NCBI RefSeq assembly: GCF_026339935.1
Contig: NZ_JAPEPX010000001.1
Span: 5,235,501 to 5,299,500 of the forward strand
Length of the DNA stretch: 64,000 nt
Direction of reading: 5' to 3'
Source of the DNA: Streptomyces sp. NBC_01551
GTDB taxonomy: Bacteria; Actinomycetota; Actinomycetes; Streptomycetales; Streptomycetaceae
Positions 55,659 through 63,988 of the stretch are shown piece after piece (position 1 is the stretch's first letter; each line of letters starts with the position of its first letter). The notes beneath the pieces were generated by a model that was not told where the DNA came from, did not search any database, and worked only from the letters and a program-made list of their open reading frames with translations. The position numbers and the translations under genes are program-made.

Positions 55659-56066
55659 ATGTCGTACGAGGTTCACAAGACCGACGAGCAGTGGCAGGCG
55701 GAGCTGACTCCGTCCGAGTACCAGGTGCTGCGCCTCGCGGGCACCGAGCCGGCCTTCCGCGGCGAGTACACCGACACCAAGACGGAGGGCGTCTACTCCT
55801 GTCGCGGCTGCGGGTCCGAGCTGTTCCGCTCCTCGGAGAAGTTCGAGTCGCACTGCGGCTGGCCGTCCTTCTTCGACCCGAAGGACACCGACGCGGTCGA
55901 GCTGATCGCGGACACCTCGCACGGCATGGTCCGCACCGAGGTCCGCTGCGCGAAGTGCGGCTCCCACCTGGGCCACGTGTTCGAGGGCGAGGGCTACCCC
56001 ACGCCCACCGACCAGCGCTACTGCATCAACTCCATCTCGCTGCGGCTCACCCCCACCGAGGGCTGA
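55659..56066 (+). CDS. msrB: Peptide-methionine (R)-S-oxide reductase
   Basis: 135 aa, standard for MsrB. The structural zinc site is formed by CRGC and CAKC, the catalytic Cys is in RYCINSISLRL and the substrate His/Asp region is SHCGWPSFFDP. It repairs Met-R-sulfoxide in proteins. GGGAG sites lie just upstream. Its last 20 nt overlap the 3' end of the convergent OleD-like gene. Confidence 0.97.
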   Translation: MSYEVHKTDEQWQAELTPSEYQVLRLAGTEPAFRGEYTDTKTEGVYSCRGCGSELFRSSEKFESHCGWPSFFDPKDTDAVELIADTSHGMVRTEVRCAKCGSHLGHVFEGEGYPTPTDQRYCINSISLRLTPTEG

Positions 56067-57009
56067 CGCCGCCCGGGCCGGTGGCGGCCGGGGCCGTGGC
56101 CAGGTAGTCGTCCAGGGTCCGGTGCGGTGACCAGCCCTGGGAGCGGGCCCGGGTGAGGTCCAGGACCACCGGGTGCGCCAGCTGGTCCACCGCGTAGCGG
56201 CTGAGCGCCGGTTCGCCGTGCCCGGCCCGGGCGAGGGCCTCCGCCGCGAGGGCCACCGTACGGGCCAGGCCGAGCGGGAGGTGCCGGACGCGGGCCCGGC
56301 TGCCGTGGGCCCGCAGCACCCGGCGCACGGCGGCGTCCCGCGCGTACGGCTCGGCGTCGGCCACGTTGTACGCGCCCGGCGCCCAGCCGGCCGCCGCCAG
56401 GCAGGCGTCGGCCAGGTTCTCCACCGCCGTCAGGCTCAGCGGGACGTCCGGCCCCGGCAGCAGCAGGCTCCCGGCCCGCACCCGGGAGAGCAGCCGGGGC
56501 AGCAGTTGCGTGTCCCCCGGCCCGTACACGGCGCGCGGGCGCAGCACCACCGCCCCGGCCGCCAGCGCCAGCGCCTCGCCCGCCGCCTTGGTCCGGCCGT
56601 ACGCGTTCAGGTGCCCCGAGCGCGGATGGTCCTCCCGGACCAGGCTCCGGTCCGGGCGCGGGTCGTAGACGCTGGCGCTGCTCACCCACACCACCGGCAG
56701 CCCCGCCGCGGCCTCCAGCAGCCGCTCGGTGCCGCCGACGTTGACCGCGCGCATCCGCGCCTCGGCCGGCGAGCCGGGGGCCGGGTCGCCGACCGCCGCC
56801 GCGCAGTGCACGACCAGGCCGACTCCCGACAGGTCCGGCAGCGCGCGGGCCGCGTCCCAGAACCGGTGGACGCCGACCGGGCCGGGCCGACGCCCCAGGC
56901 ACACCACCCGCGCACCGCGGGCCGCGGCCGCGCGCGCCACGTGGCCGCCGCAGAATCCGCTCGCCCCGGTGACCGCGACGGTGACGCAAGAGGGCCTACG
57001 GGAAGTCAC
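56047..57009 (-). CDS. OleD-like NAD(P)-dependent 3-beta-HSD/epimerase-family reductase
   Basis: 320 aa extended short-chain dehydrogenase. VTGASGFCGGHVAR binds NAD(P); the Ser and Tyr-Lys catalytic residues are in SSASVYDPR and YGRTKAAGEA. The nearest characterised type in such a setting is OleD, which reduces the 2-alkyl-3-keto acid made by OleA to the 3-hydroxy acid. It is the last gene of a six-gene operon; GTG 57009 overlaps the P450 stop by 4 nt, and its own end overlaps msrB by 20 nt. A sugar epimerase is an alternative. Confidence 0.8.
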   Translation of the reverse strand: MTSRRPSCVTVAVTGASGFCGGHVARAAAARGARVVCLGRRPGPVGVHRFWDAARALPDLSGVGLVVHCAAAVGDPAPGSPAEARMRAVNVGGTERLLEAAAGLPVVWVSSASVYDPRPDRSLVREDHPRSGHLNAYGRTKAAGEALALAAGAVVLRPRAVYGPGDTQLLPRLLSRVRAGSLLLPGPDVPLSLTAVENLADACLAAAGWAPGAYNVADAEPYARDAAVRRVLRAHGSRARVRHLPLGLARTVALAAEALARAGHGEPALSRYAVDQLAHPVVLDLTRARSQGWSPHRTLDDYLATAPAATGPGGVSPRWG

Positions 57010-58121
57010 GAGCCCGCCCGTACGGTCAGCGAGCGCCAGCCGGGCAGGGCCGCCCGCCGGTCCACCCGGGCCCGCGCCACCACCGGCCGGTGCGGAGCCA
57101 GCGCCGCCAGTACGTCGGCCAGCTGTACGCGGGCCAGCCGCGCGCCCGGGCACACGTGCGGCCCCGCCCCGAACACGAGGTGGGCCACCCCCGCCCCGGC
57201 CGGGTCGCGGCCGTCGGGGTCGCGCCCGTGCGCCTCGGCGGCGTGCCGGGCCACCAGCACCAGCCGGTCGCCCCCGCGCACCGGGCAGCCGCCGACCGAC
57301 CCGGCGGCCGCCGCCACCCTGGGCAGCACCGGCGAGGCCGCCGTCACCCGCAACAGCTCGTCCGCCAGCCGGGGGAGCAGCTCCGGGTCCGCCGCCTGGT
57401 CCCACAGCCCGGCGTCGGCACACCAGGCCACGGCCCGGGGCAGCGCCGCCACCGAGGTGTTGACGGCGGCGACCGCCACCATCACGGCCAGCGCGTCGTC
57501 CGAGCGGCCGAGCAGCTCCTGGAGCCGCACGGCGCTCCGGGCGGCGGCCGCCCGCGCACCCGGGCGGCGCGGGCCCGGCAGATGGCTGCGCACCGAGGCC
57601 GCCGCGGCGTCGGCGGCGGCCCGCGCGACCGTCCCGGGATCGGCGCCCGAGCCCAGCAGCGCGCAGACCACCGACCCCGCCAGCTCCCGGGCCAGCTCCA
57701 CCAGGTCCACCTCGCCACCCCGGGACAGCGGCGCGACTCCCCGTACCAGCAGCGGCTCCCACACCGCCCGGAGCCGCGACACCCCGGTCGCGCCCAGCCG
57801 GTCGGCCAGCCCCCGCCGGTCCGCACGGTGGCCGCCGCCCTCCTGGTCGAAGAGCACGCCGCCGCCCTCCGGCAGCGCGGCGCGCGCCGCCCCGCCGGTG
57901 GTGCCGGCGGCCGTCCGGTCGAGCGGCAGCCGGGTCAGCGCCTCCCGGTAGGCGGCCGCGTCGTGGACCAGCAGGGTCCGGCCGAGCCGGCGCACCGGGC
58001 GGCCCCGGGTGGCGGCGAGCAGCCCGAACAGCAGCGGGTGGCCGCCCAGGTAGACCCGGCGGTCCCGGGCGCGGGCCCGCGCGTGCGAGGGGGGCGCCGG
58101 GCGGGTCGTCGGGCGGGTCAT
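57006..58121 (-). CDS. Cytochrome P450
   Basis: 371 aa, short for a P450. The heme motif LVFGAGPHVCPGARL (Cys324) and the ExxR (DELLRVT) are present. The I-helix oxygen motif is not the usual AGxDT; the matching segment reads AAVNTS, keeping only Asn-Thr. It probably hydroxylates or otherwise tailors the product of the neighbouring condensing enzyme. Both ends overlap the flanking genes by 4 nt, so it is translationally coupled. No ferredoxin gene is linked. Confidence 0.88.
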   Translation of the reverse strand: MTRPTTRPAPPSHARARARDRRVYLGGHPLLFGLLAATRGRPVRRLGRTLLVHDAAAYREALTRLPLDRTAAGTTGGAARAALPEGGGVLFDQEGGGHRADRRGLADRLGATGVSRLRAVWEPLLVRGVAPLSRGGEVDLVELARELAGSVVCALLGSGADPGTVARAAADAAAASVRSHLPGPRRPGARAAAARSAVRLQELLGRSDDALAVMVAVAAVNTSVAALPRAVAWCADAGLWDQAADPELLPRLADELLRVTAASPVLPRVAAAAGSVGGCPVRGGDRLVLVARHAAEAHGRDPDGRDPAGAGVAHLVFGAGPHVCPGARLARVQLADVLAALAPHRPVVARARVDRRAALPGWRSLTVRAGS

Positions 58122-58279
58122 CGGACGTGTACCTCCGTGGTGTCGGCGGGCCGGTAGCGCCGGTCCCAATACCAGAGCAGGGTGCGGCGGGCGCCCCAGG
58201 AGCGCAGCCGGCGCAGGCTGTTGTGCACTCGCCGGTGTGCCGCCAACACCCGCGCGGGCACCCGCATCCGCAGCGTCAT
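58118..58279 (-). CDS. Small Arg-rich protein (53 aa) in OleA-type operon
   Basis: Very basic (about 15 Arg), with the pattern RVHNSLRRLRSWGARRTL followed by LWYWDRRYRPADTTEVHVR. No membrane segment, signal or cysteine. It starts with ATG overlapping the ligase stop (ATGA) and ends with TGA overlapping the P450 start, which argues for real translation. Function unknown; a carrier, complex-assembly or regulatory role in the pathway is possible. Confidence 0.65.
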   Translation of the reverse strand: MTLRMRVPARVLAAHRRVHNSLRRLRSWGARRTLLWYWDRRYRPADTTEVHVR

Positions 58280-59760
58280 GCCCCGCCGCCGCGACCCAGG
58301 AGGGTCGCCGCCAGGGCCGCCGTGGCCGGGCGGTCCGGTTTGCGGGAGCGGCCCGACAGGGGGATCCGGGCGAAGACCAGGGCGTCGGGGCGGGCCGTTC
58401 CCATGCCCCGCAGCGGCTGCGACAGGGCCGCGCGCAGGGCCGGTTCGCCGACGCCCCGGCGCGGCTGTACGACGGCCACGAGGCGTTCGTCGCCGTCGCC
58501 CGCCGGGACCCCGACGAGCACGCCCAGCTCCACCCCGGGCACGTGCAGGGCGGGCTCGTACAGCCCCGGGTAGATGTTCTCGGCCCGGCGCAGCACCATG
58601 TCCTTGCTCCGGCCCTCCAGGACGATCCGGCCGGCGCCGTCCAGCCGCGCCCGGTCCCCCGTACGCACCCACGGGTCGGGCTCCTCGCCCAGGTACCGGT
58701 CCCGGGCGGCCGGCCCGGACAGCAGCAGCTGCCCGTCCGCGTCCCGTTCGGCCCGTACGCCGGGCAGCGGGGCGCCGACCAGGTCCCCCGGGCCCTCGAA
58801 CGCGGCCTTCTCCCGAGCCTCGACCGCCGCCGCCGGGAACAGCTCGGTCAGCGCGTACACCCCCCAGGCCTGCGCCGCACCCGCCTCCCGTACGCGGCCC
58901 AGCAGTTCGGCACTGGCCGGCGCCGAGCCCGTCCACACCCGGCCCCCGAACCGGGCCCCGGCGCCGAGCGCGTCCCGCAGCTGCGGCGGGGTGAGGTACG
59001 TGTCCTGCGGGCGCAGCCGGCGCAGCTGCCGGGCCAGCACCCGGGGCGAGCGCGCCGGAAGGGCGACGGGGGCGCCGCGCGTCAGCGCCGGGACGAGCAC
59101 GAAGAAGGTGCCGCCGAGCACGGGTTCGTCCGGCCGGGCGGCGGCGAACAGCGCCGACACCGTCTCCATGCCGGCCGCCAGCCCGGCCCGGGTGTGCACC
59201 ACGGCCCGCGGTCGCGAGGTGGTCCCGGACGTGAACACGATCACGGCGTCGCCGTCGGAGGATCCCGCCCGCGGCACCCCGGCGAGCGGCGCCCCCAGGT
59301 CCAGCCCCGGCGCGCACCCCGGCAGCCGGGGCCCCACCGTCGCCACCGGCCCCAGCTCCGCCAGGTCCGGCAGCGCCAGCCGGGCCCGCCGGGCCAGCGG
59401 CCGGGCCCACCCCGCCACCGCCTGCGCGGCAGCGTCGGCCAGCACCAGCGAGGGCCGGGCCAGCGCCAGCCGGGCCCGCAGCACCTCGGCCCCCGCCCCC
59501 GGGTCGAGGACGGCGCCGCGCAGCCCGAGCCGCCACAGCGCGAGCAGCACGGCCAGCGCCCGCGGCCCGGGCCGGACGGCGACCCCGACGGTGTCCCCGG
59601 CCCGCAGCCCCCGGGCGTGCAGCGCGGCGGCGAACGCGTCCGACAGGCCGGCGAGTTCACCCCGGGTGGCGCGCACCCGGGTCGCGCCGGTCCGGGTGGT
59701 GGTCAGGACGGCCGGCCGCTCGGGGCGGGCGCGCAGCGCGTGGTCGAGTCGGTCCAGCAT
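58276..59760 (-). CDS. OleC-like adenylate-forming enzyme
   Basis: 494 aa ANL-superfamily enzyme. Core motifs: IVFTSGTTSRPRAVVHTR (A3), WGVYALTELFP (A5), VRTGDRARLDGAGRIVLEGR (A7) and KDMVLRRAENIYPGLYE (A8). The usual A10 Lys segment is replaced by IPLSGRSRKPDRPATAAL, reminiscent of OleC-type beta-lactone synthetases, which end differently from acyl-CoA ligases. OleC cyclises 3-hydroxy acids to beta-lactones with ATP. An acyl-CoA/ACP ligase role is the main alternative. Its start overlaps the glycosyltransferase stop by 1 nt (TGATG). Confidence 0.82.
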   Translation of the reverse strand: MLDRLDHALRARPERPAVLTTTRTGATRVRATRGELAGLSDAFAAALHARGLRAGDTVGVAVRPGPRALAVLLALWRLGLRGAVLDPGAGAEVLRARLALARPSLVLADAAAQAVAGWARPLARRARLALPDLAELGPVATVGPRLPGCAPGLDLGAPLAGVPRAGSSDGDAVIVFTSGTTSRPRAVVHTRAGLAAGMETVSALFAAARPDEPVLGGTFFVLVPALTRGAPVALPARSPRVLARQLRRLRPQDTYLTPPQLRDALGAGARFGGRVWTGSAPASAELLGRVREAGAAQAWGVYALTELFPAAAVEAREKAAFEGPGDLVGAPLPGVRAERDADGQLLLSGPAARDRYLGEEPDPWVRTGDRARLDGAGRIVLEGRSKDMVLRRAENIYPGLYEPALHVPGVELGVLVGVPAGDGDERLVAVVQPRRGVGEPALRAALSQPLRGMGTARPDALVFARIPLSGRSRKPDRPATAALAATLLGRGGGA

Positions 59761-60506
59761 CAGCGGGGGTCGTCCGTTCCATGTGCTCCGCTGCCCTGGT
59801 CGAGGTACCAGCGGGCGGTGCCCGCGAGCCCGTAGGCCCGCAGCCGCCGCGTCGAGTTCTCCACGATCATCGACCGGCAGTGCGTGATCCGGTCGGTGTG
59901 CCGGCGTACGGCGTTGAGGAACAGCCGGTCCGTCGGCGAGGGGCGCCGGGGCATCCCGCCCACGGCCAGGTACAGCTCGGCGGTGATCGCCATGTTGTTC
60001 CCGGCGTGCATGCGGTAGGGCGCCCGGAAGCCGTTGCGGCGCGCGTGCTGCGGCCGCAGCCGCCCGAACAGCGCGGCGAGTGCGACGAGCGCGCCGAACC
60101 CGGCCCGGCCGAGGGGGCCGTGCTCGTCGCGGCGGGCCACGATCCGCCCGCAGACCAGCCCGGGTGCGCGGGTCAGCGCCGCGCGCGCCGCGCCCGTCCA
60201 GCCCGGCCCCGGCAGGCAGTCGGCGTCCGTTCTGGCCAGCAGGGTCGCGCCCCGGCCGATCGCGTACCGGAAGCCGGTGTCCACGGCCGAGCCGACGCCC
60301 TTCTCGGGCTCCTCGACGACCTCCACCGCGAAGGGGGCCTCGGCCGCGAACTCCCGGGCGAGCGCGCCGGTGCCGTCCGCCGAGGCGTTGTCGACGACCA
60401 GCAGCGTGAAGTCCCGGTCCCGCTGCGCGGCGAGCGCCCGCAGGGTGTCGCCGAGCCGGGCCGCCTCGTCGTGCGCGGGCACCACCACCCACAGCGGGCC
60501 GCTCAC
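59760..60506 (-). CDS. Family 2 glycosyltransferase
   Basis: 248 aa GT-A fold. The N-terminal nucleotide-sugar site shows WVVVPAHDEAARLGDTLRAL and VVDNASADGTGALARE; the DxD-type motif is ARTDADCLPGPGW. There is no clear membrane segment beyond one weak hydrophobic stretch (GFGALVALAALFGRL). It should transfer a sugar from a nucleotide sugar or polyprenyl donor to the operon's product or to a lipid. Start GTG 60506 overlaps the OleA stop (GTGA). Confidence 0.85.
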   Translation of the reverse strand: MSGPLWVVVPAHDEAARLGDTLRALAAQRDRDFTLLVVDNASADGTGALAREFAAEAPFAVEVVEEPEKGVGSAVDTGFRYAIGRGATLLARTDADCLPGPGWTGAARAALTRAPGLVCGRIVARRDEHGPLGRAGFGALVALAALFGRLRPQHARRNGFRAPYRMHAGNNMAITAELYLAVGGMPRRPSPTDRLFLNAVRRHTDRITHCRSMIVENSTRRLRAYGLAGTARWYLDQGSGAHGTDDPR

Positions 60507-61525
60507 GACTTCTCCCAGACCATCGTCATGATGCTGATCCCGCCACCGAGGCCGACGAACAACACCCGTTCGCCCGGCTCCAGTTCGCCGTACACCCGGT
60601 CGAGCTGCACCCCGATGCTCGCGCTCGCGACGTTGCCGAGCTCGGGCACCGTGACCACCAGCTTCCCGGCCGGCACCCCGGTCAGCTCCGCGAACCGCTC
60701 CAGGTAGGGCACCGTCACCTGGTGCACCAGCACCTTGGCGAAGCCGTCCCAGTCCATCCCCGTGCGGTGCAGCGTCCGGTCGACGACCGCCGTGCCCACC
60801 TTCTCGAATACCCCGCGCAGTTCGTGCCCGTCGCCCTGGAAGTAGGTGTACGCGTCCCCCCGCGGGTGACGCGACCCGCCGCCCGGGATCCCCCCGACCT
60901 CCCAGTGCTCGGAGTGCGTCTCGCTGTCCACGTCGAGGATCCCGCCGCGCTCCACGGCCTCCACCACCACGGCCGCCCCCGCGTCGCCGAAGGTGTACCC
61001 GGCGAATCCGGCGCGGAACTCGGCGAAGTCGGCGGGCGCCGTCCGCACCGCCCGGCTCGGGGTCTCCCCGGTGACCACCAGGGCCCGCCGGGCCCGCCCG
61101 GCGAGGATCATGGAGCGGGCGAGGTCGATCCCGTTGACGAAGCTGTTGCAGGCGTTGGTGACGTCCAGGGCGTGGGCCCGCGAGCCGAGTTCCGCCTGCA
61201 CGATGTGCGCGGTGGCGGGCTCGACCATGTCGCGGGACGCGGAGGCGAACACCAGCAGGTCGACGTCGGGCGGGGTGAGCCCGGCCGCCGCCAGCGCCCG
61301 GCGCCCCGCGCCCACGGCGAGCGTGGAGGCGTACACCCCCTCGCCCGCGACCCGGCGGGAGACGATCCCGGTGGCCTGGGTCAGCAGCCTGGGCGGCAGC
61401 GCGAGACCGGTGTGGCGCGCCACCTCCCGCTGGAGGTCCTCGGAGGAGACCACGTCCTCGGGCAACAGGCTGCCGACGGCGGTTATCCCGGCACGCGGCC
61501 GCGGAACAGACGGCTGAATGAGCAT
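60503..61525 (-). CDS. OleA-like ketoacyl synthase III (thiolase superfamily)
   Basis: 340 aa condensing enzyme. The catalytic triad Cys126 (DVTNACNSFVNG), His268 (KVLVHQVTVPYLERF) and Asn298 (PELGNVASASIGVQL) is intact. OleA-type members join two acyl-CoAs head to head; FabH-type members use malonyl-ACP. The company of OleC- and OleD-like genes favours the OleA type. It is the first gene of the operon. ATG 61525 or GTG 61531 may start it; neither has a ribosome site. Upstream lie four CTGAG/CTCAG half-sites. Confidence 0.82.
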   Translation of the reverse strand: MLIQPSVPRPRAGITAVGSLLPEDVVSSEDLQREVARHTGLALPPRLLTQATGIVSRRVAGEGVYASTLAVGAGRRALAAAGLTPPDVDLLVFASASRDMVEPATAHIVQAELGSRAHALDVTNACNSFVNGIDLARSMILAGRARRALVVTGETPSRAVRTAPADFAEFRAGFAGYTFGDAGAAVVVEAVERGGILDVDSETHSEHWEVGGIPGGGSRHPRGDAYTYFQGDGHELRGVFEKVGTAVVDRTLHRTGMDWDGFAKVLVHQVTVPYLERFAELTGVPAGKLVVTVPELGNVASASIGVQLDRVYGELEPGERVLFVGLGGGISIMTMVWEKS

Positions 61526-61555
61526 GTCCACACGATGGCAACCGCCGCCGGGCCG

Positions 61556-61611
61556 GACCTGAGTACGGATGCTCAGATCATCTCCCGGGAGTGCTCAGCG
61601 CGACCTGAGTA
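61556..61611. promoter_or_regulatory. Symmetric half-site cluster between oleA-like and phospholipase C genes
   Basis: GACCTGAGTA occurs at 61556-61565 and 61602-61611; TGCTCAG occurs at 61570-61576 and 61592-61598. The CTGAG/CTCAG cores are centred 13, 22 and 11 bp apart, close to helical-turn multiples, and flank a CTCCCGGGAG palindrome. This suggests cooperative binding of a dimeric regulator controlling one or both divergent genes. No regulator gene is linked. Confidence 0.5.
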
Positions 61612-61754
61612 GAGACCGGCCAAGCCGGCGGGCGGGTCTTCCGTTTTCCAGCTGTACGGCGCAGTGTCACGCAAGCAACGCCGACCGGTACCCCGCGACC
61701 GCTGTCCTTGGGTCGCCCCTCGACACCCCCTCACCCCGCAGAGGTCGACACCCC

Positions 61755-63815
61755 ATGGCAGAACTCAATCGCCGCAGGTTCCTGCAGATCGCGGGCGGCA
61801 CCGCCGCCGTCGCGATGCTGAACGAGAGCATCGCGCGCGCGGCCGCCATTCCGGCGCAGGGCAGCACCGGGACGATCCAGGACATCGAGCACGTCGTCGT
61901 CCTGATGCAGGAGAACCGTTCGTTCGACCAGTACTTCGGTGCGATGAAGGGCGTCCGGGGCTTCGGAGACCCGCGCCCGGTCCTCCAGGACAACGGCAAG
62001 TCCGTCTTCTACCAGTCCAACGGGACGAAGGACATCCTCCCCTTCAACCCGCAGGTCAACGACCTGGGCATGAAGTTCCTGGCGGGTCTGAACCACGACT
62101 GGGCCGGCGGCCACGCGGCCTACAACAACGGCAAGTACGACAAGTGGGTCCCGGCCAAGACGGCCACCACCATGGCGTACATGACCCGGAACGACATCCC
62201 GTTCCACTACGCGCTCGCCGACGCCTTCACGGTCTGCGACGCCTACCACTGCTCCTTCATCGGCGCCACCGACCCGAACCGCTACTACATGTGGACGGGC
62301 CACACGGGCAACGACGGCACCGGCGGCGGCCCGGTCCTCGGCAACCAGGAGGCCGGCTACGGCTGGAAGACCTACCCGGAGCGCCTGGAGGCGGCCGGGG
62401 TCTCCTGGAAGATCTACCAGGACATCGGCGACGGCCTGAACGCGGCCGGCTCGTGGGGCTGGATCAGCGACGCCTTCCGCGGCAACTACGGCGACAACTC
62501 GCTGCTGTACTTCAACAACTACCGCAACGCGGCGCCGGGCAGCGCGCTGTACGAGAAGGCCCGCACGGGCACCGACGCGAAGGCGGGCGAGGGCTACTTC
62601 GACAAGCTGCGCGCCGACGTCGTCAACGGCACGCTGCCCCAGGTGTCGTGGATCGCCGCCCCCGAGGCGTTCAGCGAACACCCGAACTGGCCGACGAACT
62701 TCGGCGCCTGGTACATCTCGCAGGTCCTGGACGCGCTGACCGCGAACCCGGCGGTGTGGGCGAAGACGGCCTTCTTCATCACCTACGACGAGAACGACGG
62801 CTTCTTCGACCACGTCGTGCCGCCGTACCCGCCGGCGTCCGCCGCGTGGGGGCTGTCCACGGCCGACGTCTCGAAGGACCTCTACGCCGGGGGCGGCGGC
62901 TACGCGGCCGGCCCGTACGGCCTCGGTCCGCGCGTCCCGATGATCGTGGTCTCCCCGTGGAGCAAGGGCGGCTACGTCTGCTCCGAGACCTTCGACCACA
63001 CCTCGGTGATCCGCTTCATGGAGAAGCGCTTCGGCGTGCAGGAGCCCAACATCTCGCCGTGGCGCCGCGCCGTCTGCGGTGACCTGACCTCGGCGTTCGA
63101 CTTCACGAGGGCGGACGCGGCGCCCGCGGCCCTCCCCTCCACCGCGGCCTACGTCCCGCCGGACCACAACACCCACCCGTCGTACGTCCCGACCCCGCCG
63201 GCGACGGGCACCCTGCCCAAGCAGGAGGCGGGCTCGAAGCCGACGCGCGCGCTGGGCTACGCCCCGTACGTGGACGGCAAGGCCACGCCCTCCACCGGCA
63301 AATTCACCCTGACCTTCTCCTCCGGCCCCGCCCTCGGTGCCCACTTCCACAGCACCTCGGGCAACCGTACGGACGGCCCCTGGCCCTACACGGTCGAGGC
63401 GGGCAAGACCCTGTCCGACACCTGGAGCACCAGCAGCTCCACCGGCAACCAGATCGACCTGACGGTGTGGGGCCCGAACGGGTTCCTGCGCACCTGGAAG
63501 GGCCCGGCGAAGAAGGCCGGTCCCGAGGTGACGGCCCGCCACGACGCGGCCACCGGCAACCTGAAGCTGACGCTGGGCAACTCCGGCTCGGCGGCGGTCA
63601 ACCTCACGGTGTCCAACGCCTACGGCGGCGCCTCCCAGACCCTCCGGGTCGCGGCCGGCGGCACGGCGACGTACACGGCGAACCTGAGCACCACGGGCCG
63701 CTGGTACGACGTCAAGGTCGTCTCCGACACGGACACCACCTTCCTGCGCCGCTTCGCCGGCCACGTCGAAACGGGCGCCCCGGGCGTCTCCGACCCGGCG
63801 ATCAAGACCGTCTGA
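61755..63815 (+). CDS. plc: Tat-exported phosphocholine-specific phospholipase C
   Basis: 686 aa, full length for the bacterial non-hemolytic PLC/acid phosphatase family. The N-terminus is a twin-arginine signal (LNRRRFLQIAGGTAAVAML). The catalytic phosphoesterase domain starts HVVVLMQENRSFDQYFGAMK and contains the metal/active-site stretches TDPNRYYMW, TYDENDGFFDHV and FDHTSVIRFMEKRFGV. Two C-terminal PLC-specific beta-domains follow (from about residue 505). It hydrolyses phosphatidylcholine or sphingomyelin outside the cell, releasing phosphate. ATG 61755 is at the start of the signal; upstream in-frame starts were rejected. It is divergent from the OleA-like operon. Confidence 0.95.
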   Translation: MAELNRRRFLQIAGGTAAVAMLNESIARAAAIPAQGSTGTIQDIEHVVVLMQENRSFDQYFGAMKGVRGFGDPRPVLQDNGKSVFYQSNGTKDILPFNPQVNDLGMKFLAGLNHDWAGGHAAYNNGKYDKWVPAKTATTMAYMTRNDIPFHYALADAFTVCDAYHCSFIGATDPNRYYMWTGHTGNDGTGGGPVLGNQEAGYGWKTYPERLEAAGVSWKIYQDIGDGLNAAGSWGWISDAFRGNYGDNSLLYFNNYRNAAPGSALYEKARTGTDAKAGEGYFDKLRADVVNGTLPQVSWIAAPEAFSEHPNWPTNFGAWYISQVLDALTANPAVWAKTAFFITYDENDGFFDHVVPPYPPASAAWGLSTADVSKDLYAGGGGYAAGPYGLGPRVPMIVVSPWSKGGYVCSETFDHTSVIRFMEKRFGVQEPNISPWRRAVCGDLTSAFDFTRADAAPAALPSTAAYVPPDHNTHPSYVPTPPATGTLPKQEAGSKPTRALGYAPYVDGKATPSTGKFTLTFSSGPALGAHFHSTSGNRTDGPWPYTVEAGKTLSDTWSTSSSTGNQIDLTVWGPNGFLRTWKGPAKKAGPEVTARHDAATGNLKLTLGNSGSAAVNLTVSNAYGGASQTLRVAAGGTATYTANLSTTGRWYDVKVVSDTDTTFLRRFAGHVETGAPGVSDPAIKTV

Positions 63816-63846
63816 CGTCACCCCGGGGGGGGAAGAGCCCCGGATC

Positions 63847-63890
63847 CCACGCCCGCGAGGTCAACGCTCGCGCCAGCCTCGCGGGCGTGG
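63847..63890 (+). terminator. Terminator after plc
   Basis: CCACGCCCGCGAGG (63847-63860) pairs perfectly with CCTCGCGGGCGTGG (63877-63890), loop 16 nt, 31 nt after the plc stop. Confidence 0.85.
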
Positions 63891-63988
63891 CCAAGCCGGC
63901 CGGGGGGTGCGGGTCGGTGTGATGGTAGGCCCGGTGGGCAGAACGTACGGCGTCGCATCGCTCCGTCCCCGTCACCGAGGGAGAACGC

